NCBI RefSeq assembly: GCF_905220365.1
Contig: NC_061140.1
Span: 5,892,501 to 5,956,500 of the forward strand
Length of the DNA: 64,000 nucleotides
From: Vanessa cardui
Lineage: Eukaryota > Arthropoda > Insecta > Lepidoptera > Nymphalidae
Direction: 5' to 3'
In this document: piece by piece, positions 11,984-24,214 of the stretch
Numbering within the stretch: the first letter of the stretch is position 1
How the letters are laid out: each line of letters begins with the position of its first letter
The notes under the pieces: generated by a model
Database searches by the model: none
The model's input: the letters and a program-made list of their open reading frames with translations, nothing else
What the model was told of the DNA's origin: nothing
Position numbers and translations under genes: made by a program

Positions 11984-12228
11984 GTCGCGGGCGCAGCTAG
12001 TTTTACTTTTTAGCTGCGCCCGCGACTTCGTATGCGTTTGAATTTATTACATCAGCTTTTTGCACGTGAAAGTCCCGTCAAAATCAAACCAGTCGTTCCA
12101 GAGATTAGCCGGAACAAACACACAGACAGACAAAAATTTAAAATATATTATTTTGGTATGATACGTTTGTACCGTGAATACATATACATTTAGCAAACAG
12201 GCACTACGATTTTATTATATGTATCGAT
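11984..12228 (+). repeat. Family D retroelement fragment with inverted GC-rich head
   Basis: A family D copy (TAGCTGCGCCCGCGACTTCG, GTGAAAGTCCCGTCAAAATC, AGAGATTAGCCGGAACAAAC, TTATTTTGGTATGATACG). Its first 16 bases are preceded by an exact inverted copy: GTCGCGGGCGCAGCTA at 11984-11999 against TAGCTGCGCCCGCGAC at 12011-12026, with an 11-base loop. Other family D copies: 13120-13305 (-), 23112-23375 (+), 27655-27790 (-), 35810-36068 (+), 56450-56572 (-), and a fragment at 60410-60490. Confidence 0.7.
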
Positions 12229-12590
12229 AAAATATTCAATCAGTTATTTCTTTAATATAAATAGGACGAATATTTCACATACATTAAACAAAATTTTGTA
12301 TTAAGAGAAACTAATTTAACGTAAATTACAGAACCACGTTTCGCCACAGGGCATAGCAATTTCAGACGTGACAAATTTTCATTTTCTCACATGCATCGTG
12401 AGAGGAGCATGCGTGTTTCAATATCATGTGAATAATGAACCATCAGAATTAAATAAGAGTCGGCCCTCTGTTCCAAAGTATGTAAACGTTAAGCCGCTGG
12501 GTTTAGGTAGAGCAGACTTTATGTAGATAGTTTTGGGCGACAGTGAGATACATTGCTGGATGAAAGCCTTTAATCGGTATCGGAATAAGT

Positions 12591-12888
12591 TTTTTTTTGT
12601 GGTATAGGTTGGCGGACGAGCATATGGGCTACCTGATGGAAATTGGTCACCATCACCCATAGACAATGACGCTGTAAGAAATATTAACTATTCCTTACAT
12701 CGTCAATGTGCCACCAACCTTGGGAACTAAGATGTTATGTCCCTTGTGTCTATAGTTACACTGGCTCACTCACCTTTCAAACCGGAACACAACAACACTG
12801 AGTACTGTTATTTGGCGGTAGAATAACTGATGAGTGGGTGGTACCGGGACGGGTTTGCACAAAGCCCTACCACCAAGTCAGTCAACCA
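12591..12888 (-). repeat. Interspersed repeat family B, full-length-like copy
   Basis: The most complete minus-strand copy. It begins with a T run (reverse of the A tail), then GGTTGGCGGACGAGCATATG, AAGATGTTATGTCCCTTGTG and CTCACCTTTCAAACCGGAAC, ending GCACAAAGCCCTACCACCAA. The minus-strand open frame at 12424-12666 partly overlaps it and is not supported as a gene. Confidence 0.7.
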
Positions 12889-13119
12889 ACAAACCATCAA
12901 TGTATCCCATCAGCCAAATTATGATTTTTAATTCAGTTTCTCTTTAACAATTATACTGAAAGGTGTCTTAAGTTAAGATCTGCAGCTGCAATAATAATAA
13001 CGATTTTGTGTAGACTTATAAATATTGACATTTGTACATACTAAATAAATATATCTATACAATAATAAAGTTAGAGTGTCTGTTTGTAATATTAAAATAG
13101 CAGTTTTTTTTACTAAATT

Positions 13120-13305
13120 CATATGTTTGTATAGACGGTATTAATACCAAAATAACGTTTTTTTATAAACGTTTGTGTCTTTGTATGTTCTGCATAATCT
13201 TCAAAGAACGGTTTTACCAATTTTGATGGATTTTTTTTGTATAATAATATACAAAATTTCAGCTTAATTCAAACGCCCACAAAGTCGCAGGCACAGCTAA
13301 TATAT
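13120..13305 (-). repeat. Family D retroelement fragment, degenerate
   Basis: Ends in TTCAAACGCCCACAAAGTCG and CAGGCACAGCTAATA, the reverse of the family D head. The body holds GACGGTATTAATACCAAAAT. Confidence 0.5.
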
Positions 13306-13769
13306 ATTTAATATATGAATATATGTAGCGATAAATTACTTAAAGATAGTTAAATTTTATTAACAAAATTGAAACCGTCATTAAAGCCTCCGGCATCACT
13401 ATGGTTTATTTCCTTTAATATCCTAACTTTATTAATAGCTTAGTCATGATATGATGTTACTTTTTCAATAGTAAAAACTTTTTATTTTAATTTTGTTTGT
13501 GATTTATGTCTAATGAAATCAATAAATAAAATATGTTGTTTGGATGTATTCTTGTTTTAATATACTAATATCATATGTTCTATCAAGAATAGTAATAACG
13601 TCTACAAAGTAATTCGATAATTATTGTTAGGGCGTTATTATACGTAGTCACTTTATTTGAGGTGCATTAAAGCCGTTTTATTTATTTATTTTATTTAGTC
13701 TTGTTTTAATTCGTAACTGAAACCGCTTCTTTAATGTTATAATCTTGGATTAATTATTTACACGTTTCA

Positions 13770-13930
13770 AAAATCAATCAATACATACTTCATTCGAATA
13801 GGTTTTAAATAAGCACTGTTGAATCGTCATTTAACAACTATGTTAAGTGAAGCCATCACTAGTTTTAAATGTAGATACTACAAAAAAACCAGCAAATAGT
13901 TCTGTAGTACTTCATTTTAAATATTTATAA
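13770..13930 (+). repeat. Interspersed repeat family F, diverged copy
   Basis: AAAATCAATCAATACATACT, then GAATCGTCATTTAACAACTA and TACAAAAAAACCAGCAAATA align with the better copy at 3739-3895. Confidence 0.55.
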
Positions 13931-13989
13931 GGTACAAATCAAGTGAAGACCTAGATCGCGTTTAAAATAATAGTGGCCAGCTTTTGACA

Positions 13990-14160
13990 GTCTATCTAAA
14001 CGTAAAACAATCAAATACTCAATACAAGTAGACATTTCACCATACGTCCTATCAGCTCGCGAGCATAAGCGCGAGTTACCGCTACAAGGCGGGCCGCCCG
14101 TGTCTGAGTAACATAAAGCTCGCGTCCTATTCTGTTCACGCGCGGATACTTGTATGATAA
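13990..14160. other. GC-rich unexplained segment
   Basis: This stretch is far richer in G and C than its flanks (GCTCGCGAGC, GGCGGGCCGCCCG, CACGCGCGG). A minus-strand open frame of 64 codons (14011-14205) crosses it and contains RAARLVAVTRAYARELIGR. It could be a mobile-element fragment, a coding remnant or a regulatory island; the sequence alone does not decide. Confidence 0.4.
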
Positions 14161-14199
14161 TAATACTACTGATTCATTTTTTGTATCGTTAAATACGAC

Positions 14200-15530
14200 T
14201 ATCAAGACTTAATTTCAATTCTTAGCGTAATAATTTATGGTTGTGCTAACGGATAGATATGATTTTGCTAATGTTACGCATTTTAGAGAAGTTAAGTATT
14301 TAATCAAAGAAATTCGTCGTTCGGTAGTACAATTAAAATTATTTTAACAACATAACTGTAACAACGACATCATGGTATATGATTTCAGGCGACTTTATGT
14401 GTTTCATTCACGTTCATATATTCTGACAATCTTCTAAGCTACCTACCATGATTTGACAAATACAAATCTTTAGAAGCGCTCCCTTGGTTTTAGGCTATGT
14501 GACGTCACACTAAATTCAATATGGCGGCCTCTAGAGGACATAAAATAAGGCTTTATTGTCAAATCGTTTATAATATGTTCTGTTAACACGTTTATCAACA
14601 GATGTGTCAATTTTAACGTTAAGTCTAATATGTAAATCGTATTTTATTTTGTTACATATTCAAGAGTTATAATTTAAGATGTCATTCGAAAGTTGTTTTT
14701 TAGCATATTGATTTTAAACGTTCATTTTTGAAACGGTGACGTTACCATACTTTGCAAAATAATAATTCACATAAAATTACCTTTCGAGTTTTCGAAATTC
14801 GCATAAAATATTGTGCAATAATAGGAAACTCATTAATGGAAACTTTTAAAAATAAGGCAAGGTTTATAAGTTATTAGGAAATAATATGATCTTTATGTAA
14901 AAGGACGTATTTGAAAACACTTCTATAATGAAACGCTAAACGTTTCGACATTTTATGATCTTTTAGATCTGGTGGGATTAGTGCAATTATAAACATAATT
15001 GAACTCGAATTGGCGCGTAGTATTAAAACCAATATAATTTCATTATTTTCGAGAGTTTACAATCTGTCTAGACTTTTTACAAACTAAGAATTTTATGGTA
15101 ACATACTTATAATAAATAAAGTACACGTTTACACTTAAACACTATGCACTTATGGATCATTTAAAAGAACATTACAAAGATCATTTAAAAACCTAGAATG
15201 TCAGAGCATATTTTCATATTACGATTGAAGAAACTCGAAGCTCATCTCACAACTAGAGCATGAAAACTCAATAATGTTAAAGTATCTTCATTAACCTAAC
15301 ATCGTATACAATCGATTCGACGCTATTCAAACGTAACTGCGATCAAAAATTTTTATTTAAGCTAAGTATTATCCTGTGGCCGCTATCTTTGATATCTTCG
15401 CTTCCGTGAAAACAATATAGTAACAATTCCACTATAATCACGAAAATCAAATCTTATGAAAATAAATTATAATCTGTTTTTACAATCTTGCGTAATGTGA
15501 GCGTAATGAAAGGGTAAAAACATAGATCTA
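14200..15530. other. Noncoding stretch
   Basis: Nothing gene-like is visible. A GTGACGTCAC palindrome (CRE-like core TGACGTCA) occurs near 14500, followed by ATATGGCGGCC. A short near-repeat GATCATTTAAAA occurs twice near 15154 and 15179. Confidence 0.4.
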
Positions 15531-15544
15531 ACCGTACTAACTAA

Positions 15545-15670
15545 CGTAACTAGCGGGAGCAAAATAACAGCGCCTACGATTGACGACCGGTTATAGGCCG
15601 GGGATAAAAGGATGTAGGCACACCCCCACATGCTCCTTACATATTATGCAAATGTAATTAGTCCGGATTA
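15545..15670. promoter_or_regulatory. Candidate cis-regulatory segment
   Basis: A GC-richer block contains GACCGGTTATAGGCCGGGG, GGATAAAAGG and a run of C (CACACCCCCACATG), followed by an octamer-like ATGCAAAT. No repeat copy is seen elsewhere in the window. The motif content is compatible with an enhancer, but this is an inference from composition. Confidence 0.2.
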
Positions 15671-15996
15671 TAGACGGAAACGTTCGTAATTTAAACTGAA
15701 TATTAATAGATTTTTCGTAATTCCACAACTCGTAACAGTTTGTATCGTTGATTTTTTTATAATCTGTAATCTTGATTACCTTAAATACCTTGGATCTAAT
15801 GTAGATATTTAATGTATTCTGTCACGTGCTTTTGACAAATTTGTTTAATTATATTGGTTGACATTTATTAATTTGATTTATAATGGTATAGAAAAAAATG
15901 TTAATGAATATTTTAAGCAAAGTAGGTTTAATCCCACTTTTTATTACCCATAAACCCTATAAGCATGACAATATAAATCTATATAATACTATTGTA

Positions 15997-16165
15997 GCTA
16001 CCTCACTGGTGTAATGGATAGCTTATAGGCTTGCATTCCCCGAGATAATAAGTTCTAATCCTGGGGTACTTGTGTTGCGTACATAATTGTGCCTTATATA
16101 TCTGTCCTTGTCTAACATATTTGACTTGTGCCCCTAATTAAAACTACCTTAGCCATAATCGGTCA
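15997..16165 (+). repeat. tRNA-like SINE head fragment
   Basis: ACTGGTGTAATGGATAGC resembles an A box, and AAGTTCTAATCCTGGGG resembles a B box 30-40 bases later, as in tRNA-headed SINEs. It does not fold into an intact tRNA. The downstream body (TAATTGTGCCTTATATATCT) has no second copy here. Confidence 0.5.
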
Positions 16166-16179
16166 ATAAATCCGCTCGT

Positions 16180-17550
16180 GTAGAATTTGTTTTTTATTTG
16201 TACATAATTGTTTTATTTTTTAATATAACAGATAATAAATCTAAAAAGAAATGAAAGGCTAATTACAAATAATATATTCAATAACGATGTTTGAGTTACT
16301 TTACTGTAATTGTTTTTAGATAAATACTCCTTTAATATTTCGTGATATTTCTGCTTTATGTTATCTGTGCTAAATATATAATTGAGGTTTAACTGACAGT
16401 AAACAAAATGTTGAATACGAAATTAGGAAAGTTTATAATGCGTCATCCACAAATATATATCTACATACCTACGTAATACATCATTACCTAATTTCACGCT
16501 TATGCTAATTAATTTAAAACATGCTTTTATGAAAGGTTTACTAATGATGTATGAATTATTCTGATGATTATTATTTTTGATTTATAATAGATATAGCTAA
16601 TTTAACATGACATCAAAATTTCTTACGTCAATAGTCTAAATTTAAAACACGTCTAACTGTGAAACACAAGTTACCTATTGAATAATATTGTTTACTAAAA
16701 CTTGTTAGCTTAACTACTTGGTTTTGTTTTTACATTAAGATAACACAAAAAATAATCCTCATTTGTAGGATGTGTTTAGACGAATTCCAATTTCAAATTT
16801 AATGTCATATCTTTAGGTTATTTCATCGTAAAAATGTTACCTGGTTTTATTAAAAGGCTGTTGACGGTTACACATATTGCTCGATCTCTAAAATAATATG
16901 ATCCTGTCAGGAATGTAATCGAATGAATGGCTTAATTTTTAAATAACAAAGATTTTATCAGCATCTATTTGCCCTTCTGATATTCGTATATAATTCGCGA
17001 AGTTTCAAGGGTAAAATTAGGGATATACGCTAATGTAATTTTAAATACAATCGTTACATATCTTTATTCATATAGAAGTTATGCATACGTCACACTTTCT
17101 ACGCGCTATGTCTGATTGAAGAGTCGCTACGCAAGTAAAGTTCTTTGCAACATTTTAATGGGCGTGAACTTGCTGAGAGCGAAGCGAAGTGCTTAGTTAG
17201 CTTCACCCGAAGAGTCAAAGTCAAATAGATTTGGTTACATGTATCGTGATGAATATGGCCTAGAAATAACGAAAACAAATATTATCATTGTTATGATTAC
17301 ATCTCACAATAACTGTCATAATTATCGCTGCGTAAAAAAAAAATTCTTACTGCACTTTACGTAATCAATATACGCTCATTTGTTCCTCTAACGTTTTTAC
17401 TGTTTTAATAGAAGACTGGGATCCCTCAATCCCTTAACATTTAGTAACAGCACAGGAATATATTCCTACCATGCATCCACTGGTGTTTTTGAAAAAACAA
17501 AGAGATAAATATATGCAGTTCCAGTGTCGGATAACGGGCATAGACGAATA
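16180..17550. other. AT-rich noncoding stretch
   Basis: No supported gene, RNA or shared repeat is visible. Confidence 0.45.
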
Positions 17551-17557
17551 ATTTATT

Positions 17558-17842
17558 ACAACAACAACAACAGGCTGTAAATTTCCCACTGCTGGGCTAA
17601 GGCCTCCCCCCCTCCTTTTGAGGAGAAAGTTTTTGGTGTATACTCCACCACGCTGCTCCAATGCGGGTTGGTTGATTCACATGAGGCAGCATTTCGTTAA
17701 CATAAATTAGACGCAAGTAGGTTTCCTCACGATTATTCACAAATTAAGCACATGGAAATTCAGCGGTGCTTGCGTGGGTTTGTACCCGTAATTATCGGCT
17801 AAGATGTTCACATTCTATCTACTGGGCCATCTCGGCTCGGCA
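17558..17842 (-). repeat. tRNA-headed SINE, family A
   Basis: A minus-strand copy begins with the reversed tail ACAACAACAACAGGCTGTAA, then ATTTCCCACTGCTGGGCTAA and GTAGGTTTCCTCACGATT, ending with the head ACTGGGCCATCTCGGCTCGG. The 75-codon open frame at 17434-17661 is partly this repeat. Confidence 0.75.
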
Positions 17843-19084
17843 ATATTTTATTATACAAATGTTTCGTCATGATGTTCTCTGTTTCGAGCGCAAGATGAGC
17901 GAGCACAAATCGTAACGCCATCCGCGGTCAAGATGTTTCATCCTAGCCGTCTCGACTCTCTAGCTATCAATACTAGTAATAGATAGCATTGTATTAGATA
18001 AATGTTGATCGTTAATTTATTTCGGCAAGTATTTGAAATACGATAAGGAACGGTCTATCGTTAAATTGATTGATCTAATGAGGTATTTTACGGTAAACGC
18101 CGTTTACGGCTCATATACCTTGTATCTTAAAAACTTTCGAAAATGGCTTTTTAATTATCCAATCAATAATATTAATGACTTTTTTTGCCTACTTTGAGAT
18201 CTACAAATCACGTTGAATTATGCGTTTGGTGTGTTCTGTGGACAATTAAAATAATTATTTTATCATTAAAAATTCTTTGTAAAAAATCCCAATGATTCCT
18301 TACTGAACGCAATTAACAAAATTATTATATTATAAATAAACCAGCTATTACATTTACAAATTTTCTTTACACATTAACAAAAAATAATTAAATTTGCAAA
18401 ACTAACTTTTTTCTAATTCTTGGCTTGCGGTGTTGCAGTTTCAGCCTAAATTTAAAAATGATATAAATATTTAAACAGCCGATGAAAGTTCTGGCATATA
18501 ATAAATAGTAGGGTAAAAAATCGTCTCCGTTATCTGTAGTACGTAAAATCTGCAAAATCATCATAAGGTGACGTTTGAAACATACATGTGTAAATTAACA
18601 AATTAAGCCGAAATATAAAGTAACTCACCATAAATCCATATTTGAATATATCGCACCTAAAATATTTGTCCATAACGGTGTTATTTAGGCTTAAATTTAA
18701 AAAAAAAGACTATTTCGATATTCAAATTATAACACCGTTAGAGAATGTTTTACTGGGTACACAATTACTAGTTTATCTTAACGAAATATAATAAAAATAG
18801 CAAAGATCCGTTTGCATACAAATGTTTACATTTGAATAATTTAGTCAGTGAGTTAATGTCTCAGTTATTTTGTTTGACATTATTTAATTTATCTTCAAAA
18901 ATTTTATAGAACTAAACTAGCATCCACTTAATAAACTAGAATCGTTGCCTAAGATTAATATTAAAAAAAAAACAGAGCCATTGCGAGAGAGAGTGTGATT
19001 TAGACGATGAAGTGTGTGGATTGCAGATTTAGTCTTTACAGGCTTTAACGTGTTTCATTTGTTTTTATAACAACATGGGGAAAT

Positions 19085-19165
19085 CTACTTATCTCTAATG
19101 ATATTCTGCCACAAGTGTCATCCACTAACCCAGATTGGAACGCGTCGGTATAAGCCCCAAGCCCA
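19085..19165 (+). repeat. Family A SINE fragment
   Basis: ATTCTGCCACAAGTGTCATC and CACTAACCCAGATTGGAACG match the central body of the family A SINE. The head and tail are missing. Confidence 0.5.
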
Positions 19166-19299
19166 CTAAAGCGTAAAGCAGTACGAAATTTAGAGATGGT
19201 TACTTTACTTTTTACGATAACTAAATTCAAAATATCATATCTGTAATCATAATAATTCATATTGATGGTGTTGATTTGTACTTAATGACAGTCCGTTAT

Positions 19300-19548
19300 A
19301 CAAGATTATCTGTATAGGAACCATCCATTCCTCATATATACTTCAGCCGTGCAACAATTTAATACTGATGTGGGATTGAAGGGCCAGTTTAACTACAGGC
19401 ACAAGGACATAACATCGGGGTTCTCAAAGTTGGTGACGTTTTAGCGATTCAAGAAATACCTAGTTTTTTTTTTACGGTCCCAATGACTAACATGTGCCAG
19501 CATAGTGGAATTTACCATCAGGTGGACGTCCACCTCTTTGGTAAAGAA
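19300..19548 (+). repeat. Interspersed repeat family B, degenerate
   Basis: Recognisable blocks are AACTACAGGCACAAGGACAT, TTCTCAAAGTTGGTGACG and TTACCATCAGGTGGACG. The rest is strongly diverged. Confidence 0.5.
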
Positions 19549-19559
19549 AAATACATTGG

Positions 19560-22500
19560 ACCTGTATATACGAAATATGGTTTACTTTCGAATCTAATTT
19601 TTTTGTCGAATGTAATAATTTATTTAAAATATTAACATGAAGATCTTCGATACTGTTGTATTGTTCTGTCGAAATTATCCACTTTTTGATAATTTTTCTT
19701 AACTACAAAATTACTTGTACTCATTTCAATTAAAATACTTCAAAAACATACTTCATTGTAATACGTAAACACTTACTTAGTAAACTGAATGTGAAAAAAA
19801 AGTTATTGTTTTTTCACATAAAATGTTATTATTAACAAATGTCACTTATGATAAATATAATTTTTATAACGTTCGAATTAAATGTATAACTTGTAACATC
19901 ATTTTTTTAATTTTAAATATCGAATACACATAAATTTCAATTTTGTACGAGTACAAGAAAATAATTTAAAGGCTTATCTTAATTTATTTCATTAAAACTA
20001 AATATTTAAGCAATTTAATATTAATCATTTTATGAGTTATAACATATTTTATACTAAGTATTGCTCTACCGTTTTAGAATAACGGGCCAACTCAATATTT
20101 CTAGTTATTTATGGATTATTAGAAGCTGGCCTTTGACCGCTTGTGAATAGTAAAAAAATTAAGTACAATTAATAAAAGTTCATTAGTTTTTCGTTAACAT
20201 ATTATTAGATAGCTGGCTTTTAATGACCCTGTTTTGTTATAACTATAATTACGAATAATTTGTAGGTAAAATGTTTCTTACTTTTTTATTGTCTTTATAA
20301 ACGCAAATTCAATTTATATTCCATTCTATAGAAGAAAAATAGTAAAAAATTTCTTAAGCTCGACTTATTCTTCCTATATAAATAATAAGAATAGATCGTT
20401 GTGACAGATTTACAACTAACAAATGCAGATGCTCACGGTGCTTTGATTCACCGCTGGAATGGAAATGGACTATAAATAAAAATGAGGCACAAGAAAATTT
20501 TCTTGGTTTCTTAGATTGTATCCGCGATCATATCCTAAGCACTCCATCATCTCAGCGACGATTATTAATGATAATCAATATCGAAACTTATTTAAAATTT
20601 ACGTAAATTTCCCAAAAACAGACACGACATTTTTTTTCGTAACTATATTAATATGCGATCAAAACCGCTTTAACATTTAACCTAACCTAACCTGGAACAC
20701 GTAATCAATATCATTAAAAACTCTTTCCGTAAATGGTCATATGTCAACGAATGCTGTGAATAATGAAATCGCATTTGTCATTGAAAATAATTTCAAAACC
20801 TGACTCGCCTATTAATACACGGAAACAACATGTCTTTTAAAGTGGGAAGGCGAATGGGGTAATTGGTAAGCCGATGGTAGACTTTAGACATGAAAATGAG
20901 CTTTTTAAGAAATATAAACCATGCTGTTTATTGTTAATGTGCTCTCAACCATAGACAGTCAGATGTGACGTCCCTTGTGTTAAACACCGGCCGAACCAAA
21001 GCGGTTTCCGCAGTAAAATACAAGACTGTCCTCTAAACAATTTATCTAAATTTATTGTATCAAAAAATGAACGTTTTGTGACTCAAATAACTTAACAACG
21101 GTATAGATTTTAAATCTTACCTACATCTCTAAAGTAGCGCGTTAGATCGTTCTCTAATTTGCATATATCGATAGGTCAGGTCGTCTATGGTTCTACGTAG
21201 TACACTAGCTTTTTTTTTTAAACTGGAACAAGTCAATAAAAAGAAAAGAGGTTTTACTGTAATATAGTCGATAAATTTGTATAAACTACCAGACTATTTA
21301 GTAGAAATTCGTAGTAAATACGGGATTACACGATTTAATAATCCGAACAATAAAAATAATAAGCTCTATGACCTGTGAGGTCCGAATAGAACTTTAAATC
21401 ATTTCTGTCAAACACATTATTTAAACAATTGTGTAGGCGTAGATTATTGATTGTAAACCTTTTATTTGTAGTAGCGACAACCTATGACCCTTCATTATGT
21501 TAACACGATTGTAGTAAAATTGATTATACATTGTAAATTAATACTACCCGTCGATGACAGATAACGGTAGGCTTTATTATAAAGTTTAATTTGACATAAT
21601 GTTGCTATTATCGTAAAATATTGTTTCCCCATTCTTTATTGTTTGCCTTTATAGTATTGTTAGTGGTTAAATTTATTGACACCCAATAAACCTTTATTGT
21701 TTAACTAATAGAATATTTAAACAATAAAAGGTTTGAAGATTGATTATGTTTTATTCGATCTTTAAATTAAATGAATATGACAATACTAAATTATTGCCTT
21801 CTCTATCCATTGTATGAGGTTAGAGAAGATGGGAATTATGTTTAAATGAGACAAATGTATGTGTGTAATAAAGTCTTAGATTTTTGATGAGAATGTCAGA
21901 TCTTTAACTTTACTAAATGTAGCCTAATATTTAACAATTGTTCATTGCCGTTCATACATATAGGTACATATCTAAATATAGTATTATCCGGCTGAGTATA
22001 TGTTATATAATTATTCAATTCTAGAAATCATTTTGTTCGTAACTGCTGAATATATCCGTAAGCCGTTTAGTTTTTGTTGTTAGGATTTCATATATAATGT
22101 GTGTTTCAATTCATTTCCTGATATAAACTGTTTTGAAATGAGGAAATTGTAATCTTGAAAGGTATCTGTACTATTATTATAAAAAGTGTAATTTTTCCAA
22201 TTCTATATTTTTTACTTGTATATAGTTACATTATTTCTGAATACTATTATTATGAAATACCGTTTTCTTTATTAATAAAGAGCCCTCGAAGCCGAGTTGC
22301 TAGTATATAATACATAAGCTTATTTATTTACGAAAGGAGAAAACAACAAAGTCAAAAACATAATGAACTGAATGTTTTAAACAGTGGTAACACTAAAGTC
22401 CTTTAAACGACCTTTCTTTTTTCAGGACATAGACTTGTTCTTGTATTAACTTGTTGACAGTTCTTGTATTAAGCTACAAATCCTGAGGGCTAAATTAACA

Positions 22501-22580
22501 GTTTGAGTAACTCTACTTAGGAGAGAATGCCAAGCGGATGAGCTCTAGACTGGATTTATCTTCTATATACATATATATAT
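19560..22580. other. AT-rich noncoding stretch
   Basis: No supported gene. A weak family B fragment lies at about 20840-21000. Near 20676 there is a short (CCTAA)n-like run, AACCTAACCTAACCT, matching the insect telomere unit TTAGG read in reverse; three units are far too few for more than chance or a repair scar. Confidence 0.4.
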
Positions 22581-22584
22581 AAAA

Positions 22585-22830
22585 CAAGTCTTTACTGACT
22601 GATTCATCATCGCCGAGCATAAACCATTAAAGCTAGAGCCTTGAAATTTCATGAGTAGGATCGATTTATTAAGTGTCTACCCACTAAGAAAGGAAATTCT
22701 AACCCTGAGGGAGTGAAATAGGGGGTAACATATGTATGGAAGTCCGTCATTCAATATAATATTATACCATGCACAGTTTACAGATACATTAAGTAAGTGA
22801 AATTTTAAGGTTGCTCGTCTTGGTTGTCGC
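22585..22830 (+). repeat. Retroelement fragment (CTGATTCATCATCGCCGAGC family)
   Basis: ACTGACTGATTCATCATCGC, AGCTAGAGCCTTGAAATTTC, then CCCTGAGGGAGTGAAATAGG and GGGTAACATATGTATGGAAG are of a type common in Lepidoptera, usually a truncated retroelement end. It is a single copy here. Confidence 0.45.
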
Positions 22831-23111
22831 CCACGATCACCTGTTTATTTTCTAACCATTCCACCATCTTTTATAACATGAATATATCAAATATATATAA
22901 CAAGTCCGGTGTTAAATGAAAGATAGTATGAATAATTAATTATACTATAAAAACGATATCTTGGAAAGTTACAAAGTTTCTCTTAGAAATACACAATGTT
23001 ATATATTATTATATATAATTAAAACTCGGGAAATGTTCCAACTAATAACCCATTCGATTCTAAATAACTATTGTTTCATAGAAGATTCTGTCATAGTAAT
23101 ATTAAAATATA

Positions 23112-23375
23112 TTAGCTGTGCCCACGACCTTCTATGCCTTTGAATATAACAAAAAAAATATTATTGTAGCCTAAGTTACTCCCTATTATATCAGTTATCT
23201 GCCAGTGAAAGTCCTCTCAAAATCGGTCCCGCCACAAACAGACAGACAAACAAAAATTGTAAAAATCATTATTTTGGTATATGCACCGTGTATAAATACA
23301 TATGCATTGAGTATACAGGGCTATTTTAATATTAGAAACAGACACTCACTCACACTAATTTTATTTTACGTATAG
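23112..23375 (+). repeat. Family D retroelement fragment
   Basis: AGCTGTGCCCACGACCTTCT, then GCCTAAGTTACTCCCTATTA, CAGTGAAAGTCCTCTCAAAA, GACAGACAAACAAAAATTG and TTATTTTGGTATATGCACCG. It ends with CACTAATTTTATTTTACGTA, close to the standard family end. Confidence 0.65.
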
Positions 23376-23933
23376 AATAATAAATGCAACATAGTTGTAA
23401 AAGTAATGGACATAGCGTGTGATCATCCCACAACTGGAATAAGACCTCCTCTTCCTTCGAAAATTAAGGTTTGGAGCAAGTTCGACCAAGCTACTCAAAT
23501 CCCTGTTGATGAAAAAACATTTGACAAAATTTCATTTAAATTAAACACTGGTAGGTTTCCTCACGATGTCTGTCCACCGACTACGAAGTAAATTAAGTAT
23601 ATGCGAAATCTGTAGTTTTCCATTCGAATTAAACGAAACTTTACTGATTTGAATTCTAATACATCGTTTAAGAATCAAACTTCTCAGTCTTCAAACCGCT
23701 GGGTCGTATTAGCTCATGCATAAATACAACATATTGTGTTTGATACATTAAACTACATATTAACATAAATAGAAGCAAAACACTATAGAGTAATAAAAAC
23801 GCTTATAGTAAAATAAAGTCATTTATTTTATTATTTCTCATGAATAATTTGGCGACATACATTCAAACTTTTTAAAAACAACAATTTCGATACATTAATT
23901 ATGCTAGCCTAATCTACAAATATAATTAACTAG

Positions 23934-24125
23934 CGACCCGCCCCCGCTTCGCACGGATGCAATACTGTTTACTAAATATACTACAGAATTTGTTTATTAA
24001 CGACCACATTAGAAACTTCTGAAATCATCAATGTATCTTTACTATATTGTTCATGTATTATATTCAAAAACCTATCTCTCGAAACACTCTATCTATTGGG
24101 ACTTTGTTTTATTCTATGTAATGAT
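23934..24125 (+). repeat. Family C retroelement fragment
   Basis: Begins GCGACCCGCCCCCGCTTCGC, then ATACTACAGAATTTGTTTAT and ATTCAAAAACCTATCTCTCG, ending near ACTTTGTTTTATTCTATG. Better parallels lie at 44869-45120 (+) and 46060-46345 (-). Confidence 0.65.
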
Positions 24126-24169
24126 GCAAAAGTTTGTGAGGACGAATCTTCGTTACCCTTTCACATACG

Positions 24170-24212
24170 AATATTTAAAAGCCTATGCTTAGAGCATAGG
24201 CTTTTAAATATT
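24170..24212. repeat. Perfect 20-bp-arm hairpin
   Basis: The arm at 24170-24189, containing AAAAGCCTATGCT, is followed by a 3-base TAG loop and its exact reverse complement at 24193-24212. A short TTCTA-type run follows. It directly follows a family C fragment. Confidence 0.9.
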
Positions 24213-24214
24213 CT

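Noticed and set aside
20676..20692. (CCTAA)n telomere-like run
   Set aside because: Only about three units; too short to be an interstitial telomere array.
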